Of a DNA stretch of 64,000 bases, positions 9,888 through 18,874 are shown piece by piece. Source of the stretch: Enterobacter sp. Cy-643 (GTDB lineage: Bacteria > Pseudomonadota > Gammaproteobacteria > Enterobacterales > Enterobacteriaceae); the NCBI RefSeq assembly GCF_011752815.1, contig NZ_VWWV01000001.1, positions 930,001 through 994,000 on the forward strand, read 5' to 3'. Position 1 is the first letter of the stretch, and each line of letters opens with the position of its first letter. Below the pieces are notes generated by a model. It searched no databases and was not told the origin of the DNA. It saw only the letters and a program-made list of their open reading frames with translations. The position numbers and the translations under genes were made by a program.

Positions 9888-11258
9888 TACCTGAGCCCGA
9901 GGCTGGGACATTCGCAGTCCACTAACGACGGCGGCAATGGTGGCAAATGTGCCGGCAAGGATCAGCGCAGCATGTGTCCCGCCGCTGCCAAACAAGTTAA
10001 ACATTAGCGCTACCAGCGCGGCCCCGCAGCTTTGCCCGAGCAGGCGAGCTGTCCCTAGCATTCCGCTTGCCCCCCCGCTGCGATGGCGGGGCGCTGAGGA
10101 GATAATGGTGTGGTTATTCGGGGACTGGAAGAGGCCGAATCCTGCGCCACACAGCACCATACGCCAGATAATATTCAGGTCGGACGGATCGTGCGGGAGC
10201 ATGGCCAAAGCAAACAGGCCGCAGGCCATCACCAAAAGCCCTACGGCGCCCATCAGGCCCGCATGAACGCGTTCGATAAGATAACCGGCCAGCGGGGCCA
10301 TCACCATCGTTGCCAGCGGCCAGGGCGTTAACAGCAGACCGGTTTCAACCTCACTGCGGCCCAGGACGGTTTGCAAGAAAAAGGGCAGTGAAACCAGCGC
10401 CAGCATTTGAGCGCCGAACGAACATATTGATGTGCCAATAGACAGCGAAAAGATCGGGATTCGCAGCAGGTCAACCGGCAGCAGAGGAAACGGTAAACGA
10501 AGCTGGCGGCGGATGAAGAAATAGCCAATCACGACAAGCGCAACCAGCTCACCGATAATGACTGCCCCCGGCTGGCCTTGTGAAAAACCGCCGATCGCTG
10601 AAATCAGTAGACCGAAGGTGAGGGCGTTCATCACCGCACTTGGGATATCAAAACGCTGCCCCTGAGATTTTTGCTGATTAGGGGGTAAATAGCGTAGCGC
10701 CAGAATCAGCGAAACAATGCCAATCGGCACGTTAATTAAAAACAGCCACTGCCAGGAGGCCACCGAAAGAATCGCGGCGGCAACGGTGGGGCCGGCGGCC
10801 GAGGACACGGCAACGATAAATGAATTGACCCCCATTCCGCGGCCAAGAAAACGCTGAGGATAAATGAGACGAATCAGGGCGGTATTTACGCTCATCAGCG
10901 CCGCGCCGCCAAAGCCTTGCAGTACGCGGGCAAAGGTGAGCATTGGCAATGAAGTTGAGACGGCGCAAAACAGTGAGGTCAGGCAGAACAGAACCAGGCC
11001 GCACTGATAGATTCGGCGGTAGCCAAAAATATCGCCGAGAAACGAAAGCGACAGCAGCGAAACAATAATCGCTATTTGATAAGCGTTCACCACCCAAATC
11101 GATTCCGCCGCGCTGGCATTCAAATCGTGCGCAATGGTAGGCAGGGCAACGTTAGCAATAGCGCCGTCCAGCACGGCCATCATAATACCGAGCGCGATGG
11201 TGAAAATGGCACCATAACGCTGGGGCGTAGGTAAGCCATCGGACACTGATTTATCCAT
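9885..11258 (-). CDS. yebQ: MFS drug/proton antiporter YebQ
   Basis: An inner-membrane transporter of the DHA2 (14-helix) major facilitator family; the substrate is not established. Its 457 aa equal the E. coli length. It shows the family motif C region (SSAAGPTVAAAIL), motif A (FLGDIFGYRRIY) and the first-helix signature LDGAIANVALPTIA. It is divergent from kdgR, which is its usual neighbour. Export of a compound is inferred from family only. Confidence 0.93.
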   Translation of the reverse strand: MDKSVSDGLPTPQRYGAIFTIALGIMMAVLDGAIANVALPTIAHDLNASAAESIWVVNAYQIAIIVSLLSLSFLGDIFGYRRIYQCGLVLFCLTSLFCAVSTSLPMLTFARVLQGFGGAALMSVNTALIRLIYPQRFLGRGMGVNSFIVAVSSAAGPTVAAAILSVASWQWLFLINVPIGIVSLILALRYLPPNQQKSQGQRFDIPSAVMNALTFGLLISAIGGFSQGQPGAVIIGELVALVVIGYFFIRRQLRLPFPLLPVDLLRIPIFSLSIGTSICSFGAQMLALVSLPFFLQTVLGRSEVETGLLLTPWPLATMVMAPLAGYLIERVHAGLMGAVGLLVMACGLFALAMLPHDPSDLNIIWRMVLCGAGFGLFQSPNNHTIISSAPRHRSGGASGMLGTARLLGQSCGAALVALMFNLFGSGGTHAALILAGTFATIAAVVSGLRMSQPRAQV

Positions 11259-11357
11259 ACTTTAAAAAGGCTGTCTGAAGTCGTTAGGAGGGTAATGATT
11301 TTATCATCAATTAATCTCGCTGATGCCGCAGATTTGTAACGAATCAGCAGGCTTTGA

Positions 11358-11386
11358 TTGCGACGATCGTAGGGCATCAATATACT
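11358..11386 (+). promoter_or_regulatory. predicted kdgR promoter
   Basis: TTGCGA (11358-11363) and TATACT (11381-11386) are spaced by 17 bp, about 48 nt before the kdgR ATG. This is a pattern-based prediction. Confidence 0.45.
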
Positions 11387-11433
11387 AAAAAACGGTTCCA
11401 ATTTTTATAAAACACTAATACCCGAGGTGATGT

Positions 11434-12225
11434 ATGGCTCTCTCAGACCCCGACAAGCAGCCTGATGCAGTCTCTTCCGTGCTGAAGGTTTTCGGCATCT
11501 TACAGGCCCTTGGTGAAGAAAAAGAGATTGGTATCACCGAACTGTCTCAGCGCGTCATGATGTCCAAAAGCACCGTGTATCGTTTTCTACAGACAATGAA
11601 GTCTCTCGGCTACGTGTCTCAGGAAGAAGAGTCGGAAAAATATGCCCTGACGCTGAAGCTTTTTGAGCTGGGCAGCGGGGCGCTGCAAAACGTTGACCTC
11701 ATCCGCAGTGCAGATATCCAAATGCGAGAGCTCTCCCGGCGGACCAAAGAGGCGATTCACCTTGGCGCGCTGGACGACGACAGCATTGTCTATATTCATA
11801 AAATTGACTCGCTCTATAATTTACGCATGTATTCCCGCGTAGGGCGTCGGAATCCGTTGTACAGCACTGCAATAGGTAAGGTTTTGCTGGCCTGGCGACC
11901 ACGGGCGGAGATTCTGGATATTCTCTCTGACGTAGAATATGTCCGCAGCACGGAACGTACTATTGTCAGCACTGAAGCGCTTCTCCCCGTGCTTGACCTG
12001 GTGCGTGAGCAGGGCTACGGCGAAGATAAGGAAGAACAGGAAGAGGGGATTCGCTGCGTGGCGGTGCCGGTGTTTGATCGTTTTGGTACCGTCATTGCAG
12101 GAATGAGTATTTCATTTCCAACGCTTCGCTATTCGGATGAGGGGCTGTCTGAATACGTTTGTCTTCTTCATCAGGCCGCGCGTGCGCTGTCAGAGCAAAT
12201 GGGCTATCACCACTATCCTTACTGA
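11434..12225 (+). CDS. kdgR: IclR-family repressor KdgR
   Basis: KdgR represses genes for uptake and breakdown of 2-keto-3-deoxygluconate and pectin products and releases DNA on binding KDG. The 263-aa protein has an N-terminal winged helix-turn-helix (about 12-75; ITELSQRVMMSKSTVYRFL). A C-terminal IclR effector domain follows (about 90-255; TAIGKVLLAW and IRCVAVPVFD). The SD GAGGTGA precedes the ATG. I saw no convincing canonical KdgR operator in the kdgR-yebQ intergenic region. Confidence 0.96.
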   Translation: MALSDPDKQPDAVSSVLKVFGILQALGEEKEIGITELSQRVMMSKSTVYRFLQTMKSLGYVSQEEESEKYALTLKLFELGSGALQNVDLIRSADIQMRELSRRTKEAIHLGALDDDSIVYIHKIDSLYNLRMYSRVGRRNPLYSTAIGKVLLAWRPRAEILDILSDVEYVRSTERTIVSTEALLPVLDLVREQGYGEDKEEQEEGIRCVAVPVFDRFGTVIAGMSISFPTLRYSDEGLSEYVCLLHQAARALSEQMGYHHYPY

Positions 12226-12237
12226 TTTTGTTAAAGG

Positions 12238-12262
12238 GGGCCGCGCAGAACACGCGGCCCTT
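12238..12262. terminator. GC-rich hairpin between kdgR and yobH
   Basis: GGGCCGCG / CGCGGCCC with a 7-nt loop lies between the convergent kdgR and yobH. The T-tract is poor on both strands (TT on plus, CCTTTAAC on minus), so its efficiency is doubtful. Confidence 0.5.
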
Positions 12263-12267
12263 GAGGT

Positions 12268-12507
12268 CTAACCATTATCAACAGGCGTGTCGACCTTACG
12301 CAGCAGCGGGCAGTCGGTCAGGCCAATAATTCCACTGTCGGTGTGAATAAACTGTGCTGTTACGGTGTTACGTGCCGTCAGGTACTTGCATTGCAATCCC
12401 AATCCGGCGGCATTTTCTTTGCTGCCAATCAAAACGCCATATCCAGAAAGCAGCAGGGCAATCCAGATGATGGCAATAACAATAATGGTACGAATAATTG
12501 CTCGCAT
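12268..12507 (-). CDS. yobH: small membrane-anchored protein YobH
   Basis: A 79-aa protein of unknown function conserved in enterics. One N-terminal hydrophobic segment (IIRTIIVIAIIWIALLLSGYG) is followed by about 55 polar residues with two cysteines (LQCKYL, TDCPLL). It could be an uncleaved anchor or a signal peptide. The ATG at 12507 gives exactly the E. coli length; an ATG 24 nt upstream is less likely. It shares the intergenic region with mgrB, transcribed away from it. Confidence 0.88.
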   Translation of the reverse strand: MRAIIRTIIVIAIIWIALLLSGYGVLIGSKENAAGLGLQCKYLTARNTVTAQFIHTDSGIIGLTDCPLLRKVDTPVDNG

Positions 12508-12609
12508 ACTGACCTCAAACATCAATCTCATCCTGCATCAACCTTACTCTGATTATTTGATGTCACAATCTGATGATTCTGAAATAAAAAAGCAGGAAAC
12601 GTTACTTAT

Positions 12610-12625
12610 GGTTTAGTTGGTTAGT
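12610..12625 (+). promoter_or_regulatory. probable PhoP box before mgrB
   Basis: GGTTTA at 12610 is followed by GTTGG and the degraded half-site TTAGTG; the consensus is two GTTTA repeats 11 bp apart. The position, 57 nt before mgrB, suits a PhoP-activated promoter. The second half-site is poor, so this rests partly on knowing that mgrB is a PhoP target. Confidence 0.4.
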
Positions 12626-12666
12626 GTTAAATTAGCGAAATTCTATGGTCAAGAGGTGGCGATGTA

Positions 12667-12810
12667 GTGAGAAAGTACAGATGGGTGATCGTTCTGGTGA
12701 TTGTTGTTACCTGCCTGCTGCTATGGACTCAAATGATAAATGTGATGTGCGACCAGGATGTGCAATTTTTCAGCGGCATTTGTACCATTAATAAATTTAT
12801 CCCCTGGTAG
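12667..12810 (+). CDS. mgrB: PhoQ inhibitor MgrB
   Basis: A 47-aa inner-membrane protein that binds PhoQ and lowers its kinase activity, giving negative feedback on the PhoPQ system; its loss confers polymyxin resistance in Klebsiella. I translated it by hand from the GTG at 12667. A basic start (MRKYRW) is followed by a hydrophobic helix (about 6-22). The periplasmic part contains [13 protein letters not shown] with the two conserved cysteines and ends in FIPW. The length equals the E. coli protein. The GTG start replaces the more usual ATG. Confidence 0.95.
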   Translation: MRKYRWVIVLVIVVTCLLLWTQMINVMCDQDVQFFSGICTINKFIPW

Positions 12811-12864
12811 TGATTTGTCTCTCTCTGCCTCAGGTGTAGAATGCGTTTTTTTTGAGGTGGTAAG

Positions 12865-13146
12865 ATGAACGAACTGGGTTTTAGTGCTTTAAGTATCATG
12901 CCACTGGCAATCTCGCTGGTGACGTTGATTGTCGGTCTTGTCCTGTGGTTTTTTGTCAATCGTTCCAGCAGCCGTGCAAATGAGCAAATTGCGCTGCTTG
13001 AAGAGCTGGTTGATTTACAGAAACGTCAAAATGCTTTGCTACGCCGCCTGTGCGAAGCCAACGAACCCGAGCCTGAACACAAACCGGCTACGAAGGTTGA
13101 AGAAGACAATGACGACGACTTTGTTCGTCTGGTAGCGGAACGCTAA
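12865..13146 (+). CDS. yebO: YebO family membrane protein
   Basis: A 93-aa protein of unknown function with a single membrane helix (about 11-32, ending VLWFFVNR). A basic, coiled-coil-like stretch (EQIALLEELVDLQKRQNALLRRL, split by no breaks) and an acidic tail ending DDDFVRLVAER follow. The tail is typical of YebO. The upstream SD is GAGGTGG. The next gene begins 16 nt after its stop, so the two probably form an operon. Confidence 0.92.
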   Translation: MNELGFSALSIMPLAISLVTLIVGLVLWFFVNRSSSRANEQIALLEELVDLQKRQNALLRRLCEANEPEPEHKPATKVEEDNDDDFVRLVAER

Positions 13147-13162
13147 TCTGACTGGAGGTGGG

Positions 13163-14164
13163 ATGCGCTGGAAAAACCCCTGGTACAATCCACAGTTATC
13201 CCACCATCTGCCTGATGGCTTTCGCAATACGGAGCCCGCGATGCGACAGCCGGGCGATGTCCAAAGATGGCGGCAGGAGCGCAAAGCGCAGAAGCTGCCA
13301 AATCCTCCCGGTGACGGTTATTCCGCGTTTATTGAACGCTGGTGGCAACAGGCCGATCTGAGCGGCAACGATGACCGCGTATGGTGGCTGGGGCATGCCA
13401 GCCTGTTATTGCGGCTTAATGGCTATTTTTTGCTGACCGATCCTGTATTCTCCCGCCGTGCATCCCCGGTTTCTTTTGCCGGTCCCGCCCGGCGAACCGA
13501 AATCCCGCTAGACCTTAACCAACTGCCGCGACTTGATGCGGTACTCATCTCTCATAACCACTACGACCATCTCGACAAAAAAACCGTCCGGAGCTTGATC
13601 AAACGTTTTCCTGACGTTCATTTTTTTGTGCCTCTGGGCCTGAAAACGTGGTTCAGCCGGCGCGGTACAGAGCAGGTTACAGAGCTGGATTGGTGGCAAA
13701 GTTTTAACTGGTGCGGCATGGTTTTCACCGCCGTGCCTGCCCGACACTGGAGTATGCGAACTTTTTGGGATCGTAACCGCTCTCTTTGGTGTGGCTGGGT
13801 TGTGGAGCAGGGGAGTTTACGCTTCTGGTTCAGCGGTGATTCGGGTTACACCTCTTCTCTGGCAGAGATCGCGCAACGGTTGGGTCCATTTGACATGGCT
13901 GCATTGCCTATCGGTGCTTATGAGCCTCGCTGGTTTATGGGCGATCACCATATGGATCCGCAGCAAGCAGTGACTTTATGGCAAGCAATCGGCAAGCCTA
14001 AGACAATTCCTATTCACTGGGGCGTATTTGAGCTGGCCGACGAGTCTCTCGATAAACCGCCGCAGGAATTGCTGGCGGCTCTGCGTGAAAAAGGGGAAAA
14101 CGATGAACTGTTTTCATCCCTGCGTATTGGTCAAAGTTTGCCCTTAACCAAAAATAAGAATTAA
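13163..14164 (+). CDS. MBL-fold hydrolase, NAPE-PLD/RomA-like
   Basis: A 333-aa metallo-beta-lactamase-fold protein. The zinc motif HxHxDH is present (His131, His133, Asp135, His136 in SHNHYDHLD). Further metal-binding regions appear as PARHWSMR, FSGDSGY and IPIHWGVF. WWLGHASLLLRL is typical of the family that includes N-acyl-phosphatidylethanolamine phospholipase D, UlaG-like lactonases and enterobacterial RomA. There is no signal peptide, so it is probably cytosolic. It follows yebO closely and is absent at this locus in E. coli K-12. The substrate is unknown; phospholipid or acyl-lactone hydrolysis is only a family-based guess. Confidence 0.85.
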   Translation: MRWKNPWYNPQLSHHLPDGFRNTEPAMRQPGDVQRWRQERKAQKLPNPPGDGYSAFIERWWQQADLSGNDDRVWWLGHASLLLRLNGYFLLTDPVFSRRASPVSFAGPARRTEIPLDLNQLPRLDAVLISHNHYDHLDKKTVRSLIKRFPDVHFFVPLGLKTWFSRRGTEQVTELDWWQSFNWCGMVFTAVPARHWSMRTFWDRNRSLWCGWVVEQGSLRFWFSGDSGYTSSLAEIAQRLGPFDMAALPIGAYEPRWFMGDHHMDPQQAVTLWQAIGKPKTIPIHWGVFELADESLDKPPQELLAALREKGENDELFSSLRIGQSLPLTKNKN

Positions 14165-14707
14165 TTATTATTGCCGGTGTGGCGAGCTTTATTTCTATTT
14201 GGTTAAATTAGCGCCTGATAATCACGCTTTAAATTCCATCGAAACGTTTTTATTGCCTTATTCTAGGGCAGGATGTCATTAAACTTTCATTAATTTGGTG
14301 CAAAATATGAAGCCTGCTGTACAGGCTTTATTCTGTGGGCGTAAAAGATACAGGGATGCAATCCGGGTATTGAGCGCGATGACTGGCTTTAGGTTGATTT
14401 GTGCATAGATATGCATAAAAAATCATAAAGATATATCCTTAAAAAAAGGATTTTATTGTTCGTGTGTCTGGACGAAAAGTACACTTTACGCTAAGGTTCA
14501 GAAGTTGTCGGAATGTTGTTTAAACACAATCTGTTGCGACAATTTTTTATGGTGAAAATAGATATCAAAAAGCGCGGATTACTTTCCCAAAGTAATCGTG
14601 TAATTTTCTGAATCTGTGCGGCAGATCGACACATGCTTAAAAATGGCTTGCCATTGTTTACGTTGTGTGTGATAACACGTTGGGTTAAACGAGGTACAGT
14701 TCTGTTT
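14165..14707 (+). promoter_or_regulatory. long AT-rich leader/promoter region of yobF-cspC
   Basis: These 543 bases contain no credible gene. They include a weak AT hairpin with T-rich tail (ATCCTT / AAGGAT at 14435-14451). They also contain a perfect 9-bp hairpin, GATTACTTT-CCC-AAAGTAATC (14577-14597), about 110 nt before yobF. The region fits a long structured 5' UTR of the kind seen for csp genes. Minus-strand frames here show no family resemblance. Confidence 0.45.
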
Positions 14708-14851
14708 ATGTGTGGCATTTTCAGTAAAGAAGACCTGAGTAAACACGTTGTCGTTGAATACCGCTTCTCTGCCGAGCCTTATATTAGTGCCTCATGCAGT
14801 AATGTCTCTGTTTTATCTAAGTTATGCCTGCGGGCGAAGAATACAATCTAA
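14708..14851 (+). CDS. yobF: small stress-associated protein YobF
   Basis: A 47-aa protein ([10 protein letters not shown] through CLRAKNTI) that matches E. coli YobF in length and nearly throughout. YobF accumulates in heat shock and other stresses; its molecular role is unknown. It is co-transcribed with cspC, which starts 12 nt after its stop. The ATG at 14708 follows TCTGTTT without a strong SD. A longer in-frame start at 14633 lacks conservation. Confidence 0.9.
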   Translation: MCGIFSKEDLSKHVVVEYRFSAEPYISASCSNVSVLSKLCLRAKNTI

Positions 14852-14863
14852 GGAATTTGCAAA

Positions 14864-15073
14864 ATGGCAAAGATTAAAGGTCAAGTTAAGTGGTTCAACG
14901 AGTCTAAAGGTTTTGGTTTCATTACTCCAGCAGACGGCAGCAAAGATGTATTCGTACACTTCTCTGCAATCCAGGGTAACGGCTTCAAAACTCTGGCTGA
15001 AGGCCAGAACGTTGAATTCGAAATCCAGGACGGCCAGAAAGGTCCTGCTGCAGTTAACGTGACTGCCATCTAA
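14864..15073 (+). CDS. cspC: cold-shock-like protein CspC
   Basis: A 69-aa constitutive cold-shock-domain RNA chaperone that stabilises rpoS and other stress mRNAs. RNP1 (KGFGFITP) and RNP2 (VFVHFSAI) are intact. By recollection, the sequence appears identical to E. coli CspC. It is preceded by SD AAGGA and followed by a strong terminator. Confidence 0.98.
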
Positions 15074-15118
15074 TTCTTCTGGATTAGAGCTCAGGCGCGA
15101 ATAACGCCGAATTGAGAT

Positions 15119-15145
15119 AAAAGCCCCGTTTCGACGGGGCTTTTT
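15119..15145 (+). terminator. intrinsic terminator of yobF-cspC
   Basis: The stem AAGCCCCGT / ACGGGGCTT with a TTCG tetraloop is followed by T5. It lies about 45 nt after the cspC stop. Confidence 0.93.
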
Positions 15146-15304
15146 CATTTCTGTCGCTAATCTACTGTTTTTCAAGATATTAACAAATTGAATCATTTGT
15201 TGCCTCTTGTTGCAAAGCTGCGAAGGTTTTAGCACTGTTCTCCCGGCAAAATGCCGGAGATCTGGTTAAATCTTTCAATCGCTTAGGCTGAGCAAGGAAT
15301 AGTT

Positions 15305-17050
15305 GTGAAGAAGGGTATCCCCGTATTAACCGGTAATTTTATCCAGTGGCGTTTTGGGCTTCTGTGCGTGGCCATCACCGGGAGTCTGGTGTTTCTGCTC
15401 GGACGTATCGCCTGGCTACAAATCATCTCCCCGGATAACCTGGTTAAGCAGGAAGATATGCGTTCCCTGCGCGAGGAGCCGATTGAGGTGCCCCGTGGAA
15501 TGATCGAAGATCGCAACGGGAAACCGCTGGCGGTCAGCGTGCCGGTCGAGGCGGTATGGGCCGATCCGAAAACGGTCATGGAGAAGGGTGGCGTACTGGT
15601 TAACAGCCGCTGGCAGGCGCTGGCATCTGCACTGCACGTCCCTTTGAGCGAGATTGCCGCGCGTATTCACAGCAACGAGCGTGGCCGTTTTATCTACTTA
15701 GCCCGCCAGTTGGATCCCCAACAGGCGCAATATATCGACAAACTGAATATCCCCGGCATTGCGCTACGCGATGAATCTCGCCGTTTTTATCCCGCAGGTC
15801 GAGTCGGCGCGAACCTGATTGGATTCACCAACATTGACGATCAGGGCATAGAGGGGATCGAGAAAAGTTTTAACCAGCAGCTCACCGGTAAAGAGGGGGA
15901 GCGCCTGGTGCGTAAAGACCGCTACGGCCATGTCGTAGAAAATATTACTGAGAACCCTGCCAGCCCCGCGCACAATATTCAGCTCAGCATTGATGAGCGG
16001 CTGCAAACCGTGACTGAAGATGCACTCAGCAACGCCGTATCCTGGAACAAAGCTGAGTCTGGTGCCGCGGTGGTCATTGATGTACAGACCGGTGAAGTTC
16101 TGGCGATGGCTAACTATCCGACCTTTAATCCGAACAACCGCGATGATGCAAAGCTTGACGATTTTCGCAACCGCGCGATAAGTGACACCTTCGAACCCGG
16201 CTCGACGGTGAAACCGATGGTAGTGATGACTGCGCTGCAGCAGGGGATTGTCCGGCCTGACAGCGTTATAGATACCCATCCATTTACACTGGACGGGCAT
16301 CACATCCGGGACGTCGGGTACTATCCGCAACTTACCCTGACCGGGGTGCTGCAAAAATCGAGCGATACCGGCGTGTCTCGTCTTTCACTGGCGATGCCTG
16401 TTCAGAATATTTGGGATACCTATCATAAATTTGGTTTTGGTGTCCCCACCGCAATCGGCCTGACGGGTGAAAGCCGCGGTCTGTTGCCGGTGCGGCAGCG
16501 CTGGGGGGAACTGGATCGCGCCACTTTCGCTTTTGGCTATGGCCTGATGGTGACCCCGCTGCAGCTGGCCCATGTTTACGCGACTATCGGTAGCTTTGGT
16601 ATTTCTCGTCCCCTGTCCATCACCCGCGTTGATCCGCCGGTGGAAGGGAAAAGGGTAATGCCGGAAGAGATTGTGCATGAAGTGGAACATATGATGGAGA
16701 GCGTGGCGCTGCCGGGCGGCGGAGGTGTTAAGGCGGCTGTGCACGGCTACCGAGTGGCGGTGAAAACCGGTACAGCCAAAAAAATCGGCCCCGATGGTAA
16801 ATATGTAGATCAGTATGTTGCCTACACGGCGGGCGTAGCGCCGGCCAGCAACCCTCGCTATGCGCTGGTGGTAGTGATCAACGATCCTTCCAACGGAAAG
16901 TACTACGGTGGTGCGGTTTCAGCCCCTGTTTTTAGCCAGATCATGGGCGACGTTTTGCGGCTGGAAAATATTGAGCCGGACGGGCTGCCCGCCGGAGATA
17001 GCAGCCTGATGGTGCTGAACAAAATGGAGAATGACCGCGCCGCCATGTAG
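15305..17050 (+). CDS. PBP3SAL-like class B penicillin-binding protein (FtsI paralogue)
   Basis: A peptidoglycan DD-transpeptidase of the septal FtsI/PBP3 type: 581 aa, one N-terminal membrane helix (about 16-36), a pedestal domain, then the transpeptidase domain. Ser300-x-x-Lys303 (GSTVKP) and Lys487-Thr-Gly-Thr are canonical. The second motif reads SSD (352-354) instead of SxN, which departs from FtsI. It lies between cspC and rlmA, the same place as Salmonella PBP3SAL, a paralogue reported to drive division in acidic intracellular conditions. The start is GTG with AAGGAA upstream. It is not the essential ftsI, which lies in the dcw cluster. Orthology to PBP3SAL is inferred from position, length and motifs. 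Confidence 0.88.
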   Translation: MKKGIPVLTGNFIQWRFGLLCVAITGSLVFLLGRIAWLQIISPDNLVKQEDMRSLREEPIEVPRGMIEDRNGKPLAVSVPVEAVWADPKTVMEKGGVLVNSRWQALASALHVPLSEIAARIHSNERGRFIYLARQLDPQQAQYIDKLNIPGIALRDESRRFYPAGRVGANLIGFTNIDDQGIEGIEKSFNQQLTGKEGERLVRKDRYGHVVENITENPASPAHNIQLSIDERLQTVTEDALSNAVSWNKAESGAAVVIDVQTGEVLAMANYPTFNPNNRDDAKLDDFRNRAISDTFEPGSTVKPMVVMTALQQGIVRPDSVIDTHPFTLDGHHIRDVGYYPQLTLTGVLQKSSDTGVSRLSLAMPVQNIWDTYHKFGFGVPTAIGLTGESRGLLPVRQRWGELDRATFAFGYGLMVTPLQLAHVYATIGSFGISRPLSITRVDPPVEGKRVMPEEIVHEVEHMMESVALPGGGGVKAAVHGYRVAVKTGTAKKIGPDGKYVDQYVAYTAGVAPASNPRYALVVVINDPSNGKYYGGAVSAPVFSQIMGDVLRLENIEPDGLPAGDSSLMVLNKMENDRAAM

Positions 17051-17105
17051 CGGTTTGACAAAAGGGGCGCTAAACTTGCGCCCTTTGTTGTTTCCGGAGT
17101 TTTCT

Positions 17106-17909
17106 ATGTCCTGGCTTTGTCCACTCTGCCATTCCGTGCTTAGCGCCAGCGCGAACAGCTATCATTGTCCCCAGGGGCATCAATTTGATATCGCCAAAGA
17201 AGGCTACGTTAATTTGCTGCCCGTTCAGCATAAACGTTCTAAAGACCCCGGTGACAGCGCGGAAATGATGCAGGCTCGCCGGGCATTCCTCGATGCCGGA
17301 CATTATCAGCCTCTCCGCGATACCCTTTGCCAGCTGTTAAAAGAGATAGCACCCTCGGCGCTACTGGATATTGGCTGTGGGGAAGGGTATTACACGGCGG
17401 GATTTGCGGCGGTTGTGGCAGAGAACGGGGGGGAAACCTGGGGGCTGGACGTCTCAAAAATCGCGATTCGCTACGCGGCTAAACGCTACCGGGAAGTTAA
17501 ATTTTGCGTAGCCTCCAGCCATCGCCTGCCGTTTGCCGATGAGAGTATGGACTCAATTGTGCGTATTTTTGCGCCCTGTAAGGCTGAAGAGCTTGCCCGG
17601 GTCGTGAAGCGTGGCGGCGTAGCGGTGACAGCCACGCCTGGCCCACGGCACTTGATGCAGCTAAAGGGATTGATTTATCAGGATATCGTCTTGCACAGTG
17701 AAGAGGTTGAGGCCATGCCGGGCTTTACGCTGCAACAGACGCTCCAGCCTGGCTGGATGATGAACCTGCGGGGCGATGAAGCTGCCGCTTTGCTACAAAT
17801 GACGCCGTTCGCCTGGCGCGCTCGCCCGGAAGTCTGGACCGCACTGAAGGCAAAAACGGCGTTTAGCTGTGAAACTGATTTTGTGGTGCGGGTCTGGCAG
17901 CGCGATTGA
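17106..17909 (+). CDS. rlmA: 23S rRNA m1G745 methyltransferase RlmA
   Basis: RlmA methylates N1 of G745 in 23S rRNA. The 267-aa protein has an N-terminal zinc ribbon (CPLCHS with CPQGHQFD), the SAM motif [10 protein letters not shown] near residue 90, and the family segment [16 protein letters not shown]. The ATG at 17106 is preceded by TCCGGAG. Its TGA abuts the mntP stop with no intervening base (tail to tail). Confidence 0.95.
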   Translation: MSWLCPLCHSVLSASANSYHCPQGHQFDIAKEGYVNLLPVQHKRSKDPGDSAEMMQARRAFLDAGHYQPLRDTLCQLLKEIAPSALLDIGCGEGYYTAGFAAVVAENGGETWGLDVSKIAIRYAAKRYREVKFCVASSHRLPFADESMDSIVRIFAPCKAEELARVVKRGGVAVTATPGPRHLMQLKGLIYQDIVLHSEEVEAMPGFTLQQTLQPGWMMNLRGDEAAALLQMTPFAWRARPEVWTALKAKTAFSCETDFVVRVWQRD

Positions 17910-18482
17910 TCAGTTAAAAGGGGCGAAGTGGCTGTACATGATCTGGCAGCCGATGCCTATCAGCACGATACCGCCGAGGATCTCGGCGCGTTTGCCAAGC
18001 ATAGGTCCGATAAAGCGGCCGACCATCATCCCTAGCGTGGACATGATCGCGGTAGCGCAGCCGATGGCTAACGCAGTCTGAATAATATTGACCTGCAGGA
18101 AGGCAAGCCCCACACCTACGGCCATTGCGTCAAGGCTGGTGGCAATCGCGGTGGTCACCAGCAGCCAAAAACCATGGCGATGAATTTTAGGCGCTTCTTC
18201 CTGAGTCGCCCCGCGGAAGCCTTCCAGCACCATACGCCCGCCGAGGAACACCAGCAGGATAAAGGCCACCCAGTGGTTCCATTCCAGCACAACCTTACTG
18301 GCCAGCAGGCCAAGGCCCCAGCCGATAAGCGGGGTAATGGCTTCAATGACGCCGAAGATCAAACCGGTACGGAGTGCTTCTGAGAATTTAGGTTTGTGCA
18401 GGGTGGCACCCTTGCCGATGGAAGCGGCGAAAGCGTCCATGGACATGCCGAAAGCTAGCAGGATAGTTGCGGAGAGATTCAT
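17910..18482 (-). CDS. mntP: manganese efflux pump MntP
   Basis: MntP exports Mn2+ and protects against manganese overload. The 190-aa inner-membrane protein has six predicted helices and the two conserved acidic membrane motifs ([13 protein letters not shown] and [12 protein letters not shown]). E. coli MntP is 188 aa. Upstream lie a Mn2+ riboswitch and an MntR box, so both transcriptional activation and translational induction by Mn2+ are expected. Its stop codon directly abuts that of rlmA on the other strand. Confidence 0.97.
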   Translation of the reverse strand: MNLSATILLAFGMSMDAFAASIGKGATLHKPKFSEALRTGLIFGVIEAITPLIGWGLGLLASKVVLEWNHWVAFILLVFLGGRMVLEGFRGATQEEAPKIHRHGFWLLVTTAIATSLDAMAVGVGLAFLQVNIIQTALAIGCATAIMSTLGMMVGRFIGPMLGKRAEILGGIVLIGIGCQIMYSHFAPFN

Positions 18483-18547
18483 CGTGACGCCTCAGTTGGG
18501 AATATCCATATACACGCAAACCATCCCCAACTTTACGATGGCGCGTG

Positions 18548-18668
18548 CCTATGGTCTCGCCTACTCAGAACTCTGAGGCGTACATGCCACGTTAATCTCA
18601 GGAGCGGATTAACGAGTATGTTGACATGTACATTTCTGCCTGTGACAGAAATCGGCTACTCCCCAACG
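18548..18668 (-). promoter_or_regulatory. yybP-ykoY manganese riboswitch of mntP
   Basis: Read on the minus strand, the leader has the class hallmarks: GGGGAGTAGCC at the 5' side, GTCAACATACTCG in the middle and GGCGAGACC near the 3' side. Downstream, AGTTGGG (minus copy of 18526-18532) can pair with CCCAACT (copy of 18494-18500), right beside the mntP SD GAGG. This gives a plausible expression platform. mntP riboswitches of this class sense Mn2+ in E. coli. Confidence 0.93.
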
Positions 18669-18803
18669 ACGGGCGCAACCTTAACATATTTTTTTAAATT
18701 AAAACAATCATTGAATTCTATTTTTCTGATTATTTATTGATAACTATTTGCATTTTAACTGGATATGTAATGCGAAGGTTAAAATAAAACCGTATAAACC
18801 TTA

Positions 18804-18825
18804 TGAAATAGCAAAGGCTATGTTT
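18804..18825. promoter_or_regulatory. MntR box upstream of mntP
   Basis: TGAAATAGCAAAGGC followed by TATGTTT matches the E. coli MntR palindrome (AAACATAGC...GCTATGTTT) at about 19 of 22 positions. It lies 320 bp before the mntP start, upstream of the riboswitch, where an activator of mntP transcription would bind. The rest of 18669-18874 is AT-rich with no gene. Confidence 0.75.
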
Positions 18826-18874
18826 GAAGTGGTGAAAAATACCCCACTAATATAGACTTTGCTATAATTATAAC

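Noticed and set aside
11259-11433. KdgR operator in the yebQ-kdgR intergenic region
   Set aside because: The sequence around CGGTTCCAATTTTTATAAAAC does not match the symmetric KdgR consensus well enough.
14491-14718. 75-aa minus-strand open frame in the yobF leader
   Set aside because: No SD, no recognisable family, and it overlaps the yobF start; the region is better read as a leader.
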